Assembly (NCBI GenBank): GCA_041397645.1
Contig: JAWKWE010000004.1
Coordinates: 2,604,001-2,668,000 of the forward strand
Direction of reading: 5' to 3'
Length of the DNA stretch: 64,000 nt
From: Hyphomicrobiaceae bacterium
GTDB taxonomy: Bacteria; Pseudomonadota; Alphaproteobacteria; Rhizobiales; Hyphomicrobiaceae
In this document: positions 34,528 to 42,132 of the stretch, in pieces
Layout of the letters: every line of letters starts with the position of its first letter
Numbering within the stretch: position 1 is the first letter of the stretch
The notes under the pieces: model-generated
Database searches by the model: none
What the model saw: only the letters and a program-made list of their open reading frames with translations
What the model was told of the DNA's origin: nothing
Position numbers and translations under genes: made by a program

Positions 34528-34767
34528 GTGGCGGGCGCGCTTGATCAGGAAAAGCTTGCGGTAGCCATGGCAAGCATCCGAGCATGGCAGGCCGATCCTG
34601 CGAGCGCACTTGTGAGTTGTCCGGTGTGCGCGGCCAAGGGGCTCGTCATCACCGATTGCTCATCGCGACCACATGCGGAATGGTACCGGTTGCAATGCGC
34701 CTCATGCGGTCTTGAGGAAATGTTGAACATTCCAATGGGAGCGAGCGGCCCAAGTTCCGCGGATTAG
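34528..34767 (+). CDS. Small zinc-ribbon-like protein
   Basis: 79 residues from the GTG at 34528, nine bases after AAGGA and only two bases after the apt stop codon. Contains two Cys pairs, CPVC (about residue 32-35) and CASC (about 57-60), separated by about 21 residues with a GLVITDC and SRPHAEWYRLQ stretch: a treble-clef or zinc-ribbon pattern. No other domain. Its place between apt and mtnA hints at a link with methylthioadenosine salvage or nucleic-acid binding, but nothing shows a function. Confidence 0.7.
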   Translation: MAGALDQEKLAVAMASIRAWQADPASALVSCPVCAAKGLVITDCSSRPHAEWYRLQCASCGLEEMLNIPMGASGPSSAD

Positions 34768-34802
34768 CGGAAACCACCAAACCAAGAGCGAGCGTGTGAC
34801 CT

Positions 34803-35903
34803 ATGAAGATCAACGGCAAACCAATGCGCACGCTATGGCTCCGGCCCGATGGCTGGTCCGTCGAGATCATCGATCAGACGCGACTGCCCCATGCGCTCGA
34901 AACTGTGGTGCTCAAGACTGCGGATGATGCAGCCTATGCCATTCAGGCGATGCTTGTGCGCGGGGCGCCGTTGATTGGGGTGACGGCGGCCTATGGCGTT
35001 GCGCTCGCCATGCGCAACAACGCCACAGACAGCGCGCTGGAGGATACGGTGACGTATCTGGCCGCTCAGCGGCCAACGGCGGTCAACTTGCGCTGGGCTT
35101 TGGAGGAAATGCGCAAGGCGCTCTTGCCGCTTCCGTCTTCCGAAAGAGCAGAGGCAGCCTACAGCAAGGCGGCGCGCATCGCCGACGAGGATGTGGAGAT
35201 GTGCCGGTTGATCGGTGCAAATGCTCTGCCGCTTCTTCGCGAGTTTACGCAGCGTAAGCAAGGAGAGCCGGTCAATATTCTCACCCACTGTAACGCGGGC
35301 TGGCTTGCCTGCATCGATTGGGGTACGGCGACTTCGCCGATCTATCAGGCTCACGATGCCGGTATTCCAGTTCACGTATTCGTCGATGAGACCCGGCCTC
35401 GCAATCAGGGTGCATCGCTGACGGCCTACGAGCTCGGACAACATGGTGTGCCGCATACCCTCATCTGCGACAACGCCGGCGGTCATTACATGCAGCATGG
35501 CAAAGTCGATCTCGTCATCACCGGAACTGACCGCGTTGCGCCGAATGGCGATGTCGCCAACAAAATCGGCACGTATTTGAAAGCGCTCGCGGCGTTCGAC
35601 AACGGCATTCCGTTCTTCGTCGCGCTGCCATCCTCCACCATAGATTGGACGATCGCTTCGGGTTCGGAAATTCCCATTGAGGAGCGCGACGCGCGCGAAG
35701 TCCTGACGGTGCAAGGGCGCGATGGTAGTGGACGCATTACGCAAGTGTCGATTGCTCCACCCAGTACGGTGGCTGGAAATCCGGCTTTTGACGTTACGCC
35801 TGCACGCCTCGTCACCGGGCTTATTACCGAGCGCGGCATGTGTCGTGCCACCCGTGAGGGTCTGTTCTCGCTCTATCCTGAGCGGGAGGTGATTTCGGTA
35901 TGA
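34803..35903 (+). CDS. mtnA: S-methyl-5-thioribose-1-phosphate isomerase
   Basis: 366 residues from the ATG at 34803. Converts methylthioribose-1-phosphate to methylthioribulose-1-phosphate. Belongs to the eIF2B-like isomerase family: MLVRGAPLIGVTAAYGVALA near residue 50, ILTHCNAGWLA (catalytic Cys about 162), VFVDETRPRNQGASLTAYEL, ICDNAGGHYM and VITGTDRVAPNGDVANKIGTY (catalytic Asp). Start agrees with the family. The next gene, a class II aldolase, overlaps it by ATGA. Cytoplasmic. It also accepts deoxyribose-1-phosphate analogues in some bacteria, which would fit 5'-deoxyadenosine salvage. Confidence 0.96.
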   Translation: MKINGKPMRTLWLRPDGWSVEIIDQTRLPHALETVVLKTADDAAYAIQAMLVRGAPLIGVTAAYGVALAMRNNATDSALEDTVTYLAAQRPTAVNLRWALEEMRKALLPLPSSERAEAAYSKAARIADEDVEMCRLIGANALPLLREFTQRKQGEPVNILTHCNAGWLACIDWGTATSPIYQAHDAGIPVHVFVDETRPRNQGASLTAYELGQHGVPHTLICDNAGGHYMQHGKVDLVITGTDRVAPNGDVANKIGTYLKALAAFDNGIPFFVALPSSTIDWTIASGSEIPIEERDAREVLTVQGRDGSGRITQVSIAPPSTVAGNPAFDVTPARLVTGLITERGMCRATREGLFSLYPEREVISV

Positions 35904-36586
35904 AGAGTGGCTACATCGACCCGGCTTCCGATACGGCATTGCGCAAACAGGTACTGGATACCGCGCGCGCTATGAGCCGCTCGGGGTTGTCGCCTGCGAG
36001 ATCCGGCAATGTCTCGGTGCGGGTGGGGCCGGCGATGCTGATTACGCCCTCAGGCATGTCGTATGAAGAAATTACGCCAGGCGACATCGTTCGCGTCGAA
36101 TATGATGGCAGCGTCGCGCGCGGGCAAAGAAAGCCCTCCAGCGAGTGGCATTTTCATCTTGCGGCCTACGCCGCGAGACCCGATCGCAACGCGATCGTGC
36201 ACACCCATTCCACGCATGCAACGGTCCTGGCGTGCGCGCATCGGTCGATCCCGCCCTTTCACTATATGGTCGCTGTCGCAGGTGGACGGGACATTCCATG
36301 TGTGCCCTACGCGACTTTCGGCACAGCGGAACTTGCAGCCCACGTTGCGGAAGGTTTGAAAGAGCGGGATGCGTGCTTGATGGCCAATCACGGCCAGATC
36401 GCCTTGGGCGAGACGCTTCAAGGCGCTTTGGAGTTGGCATTCGAGGTCGAGGTGCTGGCGGAGCAGTACTACAAGGTTCTCACATTGGGCATGCCACAAA
36501 TCCTGGACGACGCGGAAATGGATGTCATGATTGAACGCTTCAAGAGCTATGGTCAGAAGGCACAGGGCGACAGCTACGAAGACTGA
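35900..36586 (+). CDS. Class II aldolase, probable methylthioribulose/deoxyribulose-1-phosphate aldolase (Ald2-like)
   Basis: 228 residues from the ATG at 35900 that overlaps the mtnA stop codon. A fuculose-phosphate-aldolase-type enzyme: SGNVSVRVG, the catalytic Glu in PSSEWHFH (about residue 76), Zn ligands in HTHSTHATVLA and ANHGQIALGET. In bacteria with an mtnP-mtnA-ald2 set it splits methylthioribulose-1-phosphate (and 5-deoxyribulose-1-phosphate) to DHAP and methylthioacetaldehyde or acetaldehyde, the DHAP shunt. The overlap with mtnA makes that reaction far likelier than fucose breakdown, but a MtnB-type dehydratase is also a class II fold relative, so the exact step needs a test. Cytoplasmic. 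Confidence 0.85.
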   Translation: MKSGYIDPASDTALRKQVLDTARAMSRSGLSPARSGNVSVRVGPAMLITPSGMSYEEITPGDIVRVEYDGSVARGQRKPSSEWHFHLAAYAARPDRNAIVHTHSTHATVLACAHRSIPPFHYMVAVAGGRDIPCVPYATFGTAELAAHVAEGLKERDACLMANHGQIALGETLQGALELAFEVEVLAEQYYKVLTLGMPQILDDAEMDVMIERFKSYGQKAQGDSYED

Positions 36587-36607
36587 CGTTCTCGAAATGT
36601 CGGTCGA

Positions 36608-37591
36608 TCAGTCCGCCGGCCGCTCGTGAACCTCAACGTAATCGCTCCAGACTTGGGCACGCCAGCGTGAAACGCAGGGGCAAGTTCTAAGGCAGCGTTC
36701 TCCCTCGGACGTCGGCTTGAAAACGTAATTGAAGCGCAGATCGTCGGGCTCTTCCTGGATCAGCCCGCGAGCGAGATACTCAGACATTGCGGTCTTCCCA
36801 ATAATCTCCATGACGCGCTCGTTGAGACTGAGCAGTCCAGCGGAATATCGCCTCCAGGCAATATCGACCAAAGCCAAGGCCCAGCAGTCTGCATGTTTGG
36901 CGTCAGTAGATGGGGAATCGACCTCAACAGGGCACGCGCGCGTTTGCACGCATGGTTCGCGATGGCCAACTTCCGATGGCGAGAGTGATGAAGTCGCATC
37001 GCCCGTCGACGCGCGCAGTGCTTCATACCGTTCGATGGCAGCGAAAGCCTTGAGCTTCACGATCGCTAGATGTTTGGGATCTTGGTCGCAGCCTTCGCGC
37101 ATGATGAGATTGACGACATCGTAATCGTCGCCGGGTCCGTAGAAAGGAATTGTGACGGTCATCAGCGACGAGTCGGCGACGGGCTTTGTTTTCCGCAGTT
37201 GCGCACGCCCCCCCGGCGCACTGCGAAGTAACGGTTCAAGCCACGACAAAGTTGAAGTTAGGCTAACCGCGCCCTCGCCGGCACTACATGCGCATCGCGA
37301 CCTCAATGATTGGAGCACGCCCTCATCGGGCTGCGTCGCGCTAAAAGTCACCTCAAGCTTTGGCGGATTGCCACTGACATGCGCGAACAGCACGTCTTGG
37401 CAGCCGTGCTGCGCAATCTCGTGCTCGAGAGCTGTGAAGAGAGCCTCCAACGTCATGCATGTTTGCAGCCTGGCGATGAATGCTTCGATGGATCGCTGGG
37501 TGACAGGCATTCTGAATGTCTCGCGTCCCTTGGATTTGCGAAAGTCGCCAGAAAGCCCGCGTGTACTATTTAGCTTCCGGTCAGACGGCAT
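36608..37591 (-). CDS. Unknown cysteine-containing soluble protein (327 aa)
   Basis: 327 residues from the ATG at 37591, nine bases after AGGAG. No signal peptide or membrane segment. The part from about 36 to 200 (RSIEAFIARLQTCMTLEALF, VTIPFYGPGDDYDVVNLIM, IVKLKAFAAIERYEAL) has the look of a GAF- or LuxR-autoinducer-binding-like fold, but no helix-turn-helix of the LuxR type follows. The C-terminal third (about 250-300) could be a small winged helix (GKTAMSEYLARGLIQEEP, FKPTSEGERCL) and ends with a CPCVSRW patch. It has 13 cysteines by eye. Not recognised; a sensor or redox-active regulator is a guess. Upstream of it is rsmD on the same strand. Confidence 0.65.
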   Translation of the reverse strand: MPSDRKLNSTRGLSGDFRKSKGRETFRMPVTQRSIEAFIARLQTCMTLEALFTALEHEIAQHGCQDVLFAHVSGNPPKLEVTFSATQPDEGVLQSLRSRCACSAGEGAVSLTSTLSWLEPLLRSAPGGRAQLRKTKPVADSSLMTVTIPFYGPGDDYDVVNLIMREGCDQDPKHLAIVKLKAFAAIERYEALRASTGDATSSLSPSEVGHREPCVQTRACPVEVDSPSTDAKHADCWALALVDIAWRRYSAGLLSLNERVMEIIGKTAMSEYLARGLIQEEPDDLRFNYVFKPTSEGERCLRTCPCVSRWRAQVWSDYVEVHERPAD

Positions 37592-37735
37592 AAGTTACCG
37601 CTCCTGGGCTGGGTGAACAGCCGGGGTCGGTGCAACAATTTGGGACTGTGGCGTGATGGAACCGTTCAATCGGGGAGATGGGGAAAACTGTGCTCGCGGG
37701 TGCCGGAGCCCTAGCGAATAAAATTGCGTCCTTAC

Positions 37736-38293
37736 TCAATCGCGCCTGAGGAAGCGGACTAAAGTATCCCCCCAAAAACGTTGGTCAAGATCAATAAGAC
37801 CGGTCGGTATAGTGAATGAGACACCGATCCTGTCTTCTACGACGCAAATGGCACCATCTATCAGCCAGCCGCCTTGCACCAACGATTGGAGCGATTTCTC
37901 GGCAAGTCCCTTTCCGTATGGTGGGTCGAGGAACGCCAGATCAAAGGGTTCAATATTCCCAGCTGGTCCCAGATCGCACGCATCGCGGCGGAAGATGCGC
38001 GTCTCTCCCATCAGGCCAAATGCCTCGATATTCTGGCGGATGAGTCCGCGTGCTTGTGCACTGTCTTCCACGAACAGACAGTAGGCTGCACCGCGAGACA
38101 TCGCTTCCAGGCCGAGGGCTCCGGTACCCGCAAACAAATCAATAACGCGCGCGCCTGCGAGGTCGAAATCGTCCGTTCCATGAGCGAGAATATTGAAAAT
38201 GCTTTCGCGCACGCGGTCGGCGGTGGGGCGCAGTCCTTCGTGCTCAGGTGCGGCCAACGCGCGCCCGCGAAATTTTCCCGCGACAATTCTCAT
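37736..38293 (-). CDS. rsmD: 16S rRNA (guanine(966)-N2)-methyltransferase RsmD
   Basis: 185 residues, the usual length. MRIVAGKFRGRAL and LRPTADRVRESIFNIL at the start, SAM motif VIDLFAGTGALGLEAMSRGA, and the catalytic DPPYGKG (about 120-126). Methylates G966 of 16S rRNA on the 30S subunit. Its ATG overlaps the stop codon of rluB (ATGA), so the two rRNA-modification genes are one operon; this pairing is common in alphaproteobacteria. Cytoplasmic. Confidence 0.94.
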   Translation of the reverse strand: MRIVAGKFRGRALAAPEHEGLRPTADRVRESIFNILAHGTDDFDLAGARVIDLFAGTGALGLEAMSRGAAYCLFVEDSAQARGLIRQNIEAFGLMGETRIFRRDACDLGPAGNIEPFDLAFLDPPYGKGLAEKSLQSLVQGGWLIDGAICVVEDRIGVSFTIPTGLIDLDQRFWGDTLVRFLRRD

Positions 38294-39183
38294 GTTTCGC
38301 TTTTGCTGCTTGATTGTGCCTTAGCGCTGCGGTGACGTTCCTTGCGCGCCTCTGGGCCTTCTGAAAGTCCAAGCTGCTGGGCGATCTTGGGTCCCAGCTG
38401 TTCGATGAGCGTTCGTCGTTTGACGAGTTCGACCGCGCCAGGCGCAAGGTCGAGAAGCTGGAAGGGACCGAAAGAAACTCGGATCAAGCGGTTGACGGTG
38501 AGGTTCAGACTGGCCAGAATTTTGCGCACCTCGCGGTTCTTGCCTTCGCGAATGGCAATCGAGAGCCACATATTTGCGCCCTGAACGCTGTCGATGGCCG
38601 CATCGACCGGGCCGTAACGAACGCCCTCGACCTCGACACCTTCTTTGAGCTTCACCAGATCAGCTGGAGTTACCCGTCCGCGGGCGCGCACACGATAGCG
38701 GCGCACCCAGGCATTGGCGGGAAGTTCGAGATAGCGTGCCAGTGCGCCATCGTTGGTCAGCAGCAACAGACCTTCGGTGTTGAAATCGAGGCGGCCGACG
38801 GACACGACGCGCGGCAACTCGGGCGGCATCTTTTCAAATACTGTCGGACGGCCTTGCGGATCGGAATGGGTCGTCACCAAACCCTTGGGCTTGTGATAGC
38901 GCCACAGACGCGGCGGCTCTTTACCAGGAAGCGGTTTACCATCGACGAGAACTTTGTCCTTTGCGCTCACCTCAAATGCGGGCGTGGTGAGCACGCGACC
39001 ATTGACGTTGACGCGGCCGTCTGCGATCCAGCGTTCGGCTTCGCGGCGCGAGCAAAGCCCCGCGCGCGCCATCGCCTTGGCGATGCGCATCGGTTCGTCT
39101 GCACCACTGCTGGCGTGAAGATCGCCCGCGGTGGCGACAGCGGCGGGGGACTTGCGAGGGCTCTTGGTTGAGTCCTTGATCAT
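38290..39183 (-). CDS. rluB: 23S rRNA pseudouridine synthase, RluB/RsuA family
   Basis: 297 residues. An S4 RNA-binding domain (MRIAKAMARAGLCSRREAERWI, about 32-85) is followed by the RsuA catalytic domain with VGRLDFNTEGLLLLTNDG carrying the catalytic Asp (about 142). Extra low-complexity ends: a basic N-terminus (KDSTKSPRKSPAAVAT) and a basic, Ser-rich C-terminus (KERHRSAKAQSSSKSE). Converts uridine to pseudouridine in 23S rRNA, probably U2605; the choice between RluB and RluE/F specificities is inferred from the S4 domain and size. Overlaps rsmD. tadA is divergent upstream. Confidence 0.88.
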   Translation of the reverse strand: MIKDSTKSPRKSPAAVATAGDLHASSGADEPMRIAKAMARAGLCSRREAERWIADGRVNVNGRVLTTPAFEVSAKDKVLVDGKPLPGKEPPRLWRYHKPKGLVTTHSDPQGRPTVFEKMPPELPRVVSVGRLDFNTEGLLLLTNDGALARYLELPANAWVRRYRVRARGRVTPADLVKLKEGVEVEGVRYGPVDAAIDSVQGANMWLSIAIREGKNREVRKILASLNLTVNRLIRVSFGPFQLLDLAPGAVELVKRRTLIEQLGPKIAQQLGLSEGPEARKERHRSAKAQSSSKSET

Positions 39184-39222
39184 CGTGTCGGTGTAATCCT
39201 TCGAGTTCAGGCAGGGCCCCTT

Positions 39223-39687
39223 ATGACACCAGCGCGACCGTTAAGCCATATGGAGTTGGCGCTCAAAGAGGCGCAGGCCGCCGGTGCGCGCGGCGAGGTG
39301 CCGGTGGGGGCGGTGCTGGTGGGGCCCGATGGGAGCGTAGTTGCGAGTTGCGGCAATACAACCCGCATAAACAACGATCCGACGGCCCATGCCGAGATGT
39401 CGGCCATCCGAGAAGGTGGCGCCAAACTCGGCGCCGAGCGGCTCACCGGTTGCGATCTTTACGTGACGCTGGAGCCTTGTGCCATGTGCGCGGCGGCCAT
39501 CTCGTTCGCCCGCATCCGGCGCCTTTACTATGGCGCGGCCGATCCCAAGGGTGGCGGGGTGGAACACGGTGCAAGATTCTTCTCGCAGCCGACATGCCAC
39601 CATGTGCCCGAGGTCTACAGCGGAATAGCCGATGAAGAATCCGCACAGCTTCTCAAGTCGTTTTTCGGCGCTCGGCGCTCGCCTTGA
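39223..39687 (+). CDS. tadA: tRNA-specific adenosine deaminase / nucleoside deaminase
   Basis: 154 residues of the cytidine-deaminase fold: HAE (zinc His and catalytic Glu, in NNDPTAHAEMSAIREG) and PCAMC (zinc Cys pair, in LYVTLEPCAMCAAAISFARI). This layout with VPVGAVLVGPDG at the start matches TadA, which turns wobble adenosine 34 of tRNA-Arg(ACG) to inosine and is essential in most bacteria. Length is normal. Cytoplasmic dimer. Convergent with the RssA-like gene, which lies 24 bases beyond its stop. A guanine or other base deaminase role is possible but less likely. Confidence 0.9.
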   Translation: MTPARPLSHMELALKEAQAAGARGEVPVGAVLVGPDGSVVASCGNTTRINNDPTAHAEMSAIREGGAKLGAERLTGCDLYVTLEPCAMCAAAISFARIRRLYYGAADPKGGGVEHGARFFSQPTCHHVPEVYSGIADEESAQLLKSFFGARRSP

Positions 39688-39711
39688 AAGAACGTTCGCC
39701 TTCAGAAGCCT

Positions 39712-40716
39712 TCACTCAGGGTCGGTGGCTTTCCGGCGCGAGAGGAATTTCCGCTTGCTCCTTGGGAGCAACCTATTTCCTGCCTTCTCCGCCTCGTGTT
39801 CACCGGATGCCGCAATTTGAGGTAGCGTTTCAACGGAGAGTACGCGCTGAAGCTGGGCCTTTAGACGCTCCTTCGCAGGCTCGGCCGCGGCGAGAATTTC
39901 ATCGACCTTCAAGATGTCCAGCAGCTGGAAGCGCTGCGTTCCCGATGTGATGAGGATATCGGGTTGTGCGGTCTTGAGTTTTTCACGCACGATAGTTCGC
40001 TCGAACAAGAATGCGCTGGCAAAGAGCGCTTCCATCGCTGTGGGATAGGGACGGCGCGGATCGGGTACAGGCGCGCCCGAAACGTCGATTGCAACGATGA
40101 TATCGACTTCACCTTCCAACAGGTCATAGGGCAGGGGATTGGTCAACCCACCATCGATCATTGCTTTGCCGTCGACAATGACGGGCTGGAAAATCGCAGG
40201 GAGTGCCATGCTGGCCGCCACCGCAATTCCTAGCGGACCTTGCGTGAAGACCTGTGGCTCTTGATCGTAGTAATCAGACGCGACGATTTTGAGCTGAATG
40301 GGCAGGCTCTCGAAATCAGCCTTGGTCTGCTTCGGCATCACGACGTCGAGGACGGCGGCAGGATCCAGCAAGGCAGACTTGCCCGGAAATAGTTCGCGAA
40401 TTCGTTGCAAGGGGCGCTCTGCAAAAAAGTCTCGCAGAACAGAGAAGCGTTGCGAGAGGATATATTTGGTATGGGCGCGCATCTCTGCTCCCGAAACGCC
40501 CGATGCATAAGCTGCGCCCATCATGGCGCCAATAGAGGTTCCCGTAATGAGCTTTGGCTTGATGCCGAGCTCGTCGAATGCCTCAAGCATCAGAATATGC
40601 GCCAGTCCCCGGGCACCACCTCCGCCGAGTGCAAGCCCGATGGATGGCACAGGCGGCGGTGACGGGCTTTTCACAACGGCATGAAGTTGGGGACGCTCGA
40701 TACGTTTTCGCGGCAT
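39712..40716 (-). CDS. Patatin-like phospholipase (RssA family)
   Basis: 334 residues from the ATG at 40716; a TTG at 40731 is an alternative. Short basic Pro-rich N-terminus, then GLALGGGGARGLAHI (oxyanion loop), the nucleophile elbow GTSIG and the catalytic Asp in MIDGGLTNPLPYD. C-terminal tail basic (LPRSKRKFLSRRKAT). This is the single-domain RssA/YlbK group of putative lysophospholipases or esterases; substrate unknown. It has no signal peptide. It differs from the cNMP-domain patatin at 7029-8852 in lacking the sensor domain. Not operonic with purD, 76 bases upstream, although both are on the same strand. Confidence 0.9.
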   Translation of the reverse strand: MPRKRIERPQLHAVVKSPSPPPVPSIGLALGGGGARGLAHILMLEAFDELGIKPKLITGTSIGAMMGAAYASGVSGAEMRAHTKYILSQRFSVLRDFFAERPLQRIRELFPGKSALLDPAAVLDVVMPKQTKADFESLPIQLKIVASDYYDQEPQVFTQGPLGIAVAASMALPAIFQPVIVDGKAMIDGGLTNPLPYDLLEGEVDIIVAIDVSGAPVPDPRRPYPTAMEALFASAFLFERTIVREKLKTAQPDILITSGTQRFQLLDILKVDEILAAAEPAKERLKAQLQRVLSVETLPQIAASGEHEAEKAGNRLLPRSKRKFLSRRKATDPE

Positions 40717-40791
40717 GTTTGCAAAGACCAAGCCTTGTTTGCCAGAGGAGTCCTTCTAGATTGCATCATGGCGGCAAACTTGTGAAAGCGC

Positions 40792-42075
40792 TTAACGCCG
40801 CTGCTTTTCCCGTGCGATGGCCCGCCAGCCAATGTCGTTGCGGCAGAAACCGCCGGGCCAGTCGATTTTGTTGATAGCCGCGTAGGCATGGGCCTGCGCA
40901 TCGGCCACGCTCGATCCGCGCGCGGTGACATTCAAGACACGTCCGCCATTGGCCAGAATGCGCCCGCCGTCAGATTTCGTACCGGCGTGGAATATCTGGA
41001 CGCCATCGACGCGGGCTGCCTCGGCAAGACCCTTGATTTCGGTGCCTTTCTTCGGGGTGCCCGGATAGCCGTTTGCGGCCATCACCACAGTTAGAGCCAC
41101 GTCGTCGCTCCATTTCGGGTCGACTTTGGACAGCGTGCCATCGGCCGTTGCGCGCAGGGCTGCCAGAATGTCGGAGCGCAGGCGCATCATCAGAACCTGG
41201 GTTTCCGGATCTCCAAAGCGTACGTTGTATTCTATGAGCTTGGGACCGTCCTTCGTGATCATGAGCCCGGCGAACAGAACGCCGCGGAACGGCGTGCCGC
41301 GCGAGCGCATGGCTGCAACCGTCGGCAGGATGATTTCGTCCATCGTGCGCTTGGCGACTTCTGCCGTCATCACGGGGGCAGGTGAATATGCGCCCATTCC
41401 TCCGGTGTTGAGGCCGGTGTCACCATTGCCGACGCGCTTATGATCTTGAGCGGATGCGAGCGCCAGGGCATGCGTGCCATCGCATAGGGCAAAGAAGCTC
41501 GCCTCCTCTCCTTCGAGGAATTCTTCGATCACGACCTCAGCGCCCGCGGCGCCAAAGGCCCCGCCGAAGCACGCCTCGATGGCGTCGCGCGCTTCTGCCA
41601 TCGAGGCCGCGATGATGACGCCTTTGCCTGCCGCGAGCCCGTCGGCTTTGATGACGATGGGAAGAGGTTTTCCCTCAAGGTAGGCGAGTGCTGAGGCGGC
41701 ATCCGCAAATCGCCCATAGGCGGCGGTCGGAATATTGAACTGCGCGCACAGATCTTTGGTGAAGCCCTTGGATCCCTCAAGTCGCGCGGCCGCCGCGTTT
41801 GGACCGAAATAAGCGATGCCTGCCTTTTCGAGCGCGTCGCCCAATCCTGAGACCAGTGGGGCCTCAGGACCGATTACGACGAAATCCACAGCATTCGCGC
41901 GGCAGAATGCAACCACCGCATCGTGGTCTTCCACGTCGAGCGTCACGCATTCGGCGTGCTCGGCAATACCGGCATTTCCTGGTGCGCAATACAGCTTTTC
42001 AAGGAGGGGGCTGGCGGTCATGGCCCAGGCCAGGGCATGCTCCCGGCCGCCTGAGCCGATCAAAAGGACGTTCAT
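40792..42075 (-). CDS. purD: Phosphoribosylamine-glycine ligase
   Basis: 427 residues from the ATG at 42075; further upstream codons to 42177 overlap the xseA leader. ATP-grasp enzyme of purine synthesis that joins glycine to 5-phosphoribosylamine. Start MNVLLIGSGGREHALAWAM (phosphate-binding N-domain), GPEAPLVSGLGDALE, the ATP-grasp core (PLPIVIKADGLAAGKGVIIA, VVIEEFLEGEEASFFAL), and metal-binding VRFGDPETQVLMMRL. C-terminal domain complete to the end. Cytoplasmic. Divergent from xseA with only 57 bases between start codons, so the two promoters overlap. Confidence 0.96.
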   Translation of the reverse strand: MNVLLIGSGGREHALAWAMTASPLLEKLYCAPGNAGIAEHAECVTLDVEDHDAVVAFCRANAVDFVVIGPEAPLVSGLGDALEKAGIAYFGPNAAAARLEGSKGFTKDLCAQFNIPTAAYGRFADAASALAYLEGKPLPIVIKADGLAAGKGVIIAASMAEARDAIEACFGGAFGAAGAEVVIEEFLEGEEASFFALCDGTHALALASAQDHKRVGNGDTGLNTGGMGAYSPAPVMTAEVAKRTMDEIILPTVAAMRSRGTPFRGVLFAGLMITKDGPKLIEYNVRFGDPETQVLMMRLRSDILAALRATADGTLSKVDPKWSDDVALTVVMAANGYPGTPKKGTEIKGLAEAARVDGVQIFHAGTKSDGGRILANGGRVLNVTARGSSVADAQAHAYAAINKIDWPGGFCRNDIGWRAIAREKQRR

Positions 42076-42132
42076 CGCAGACTCGATTGCTAAGGGGCCC
42101 CTGATGTACCATTGGGGGCGAAAGAGACAAGG

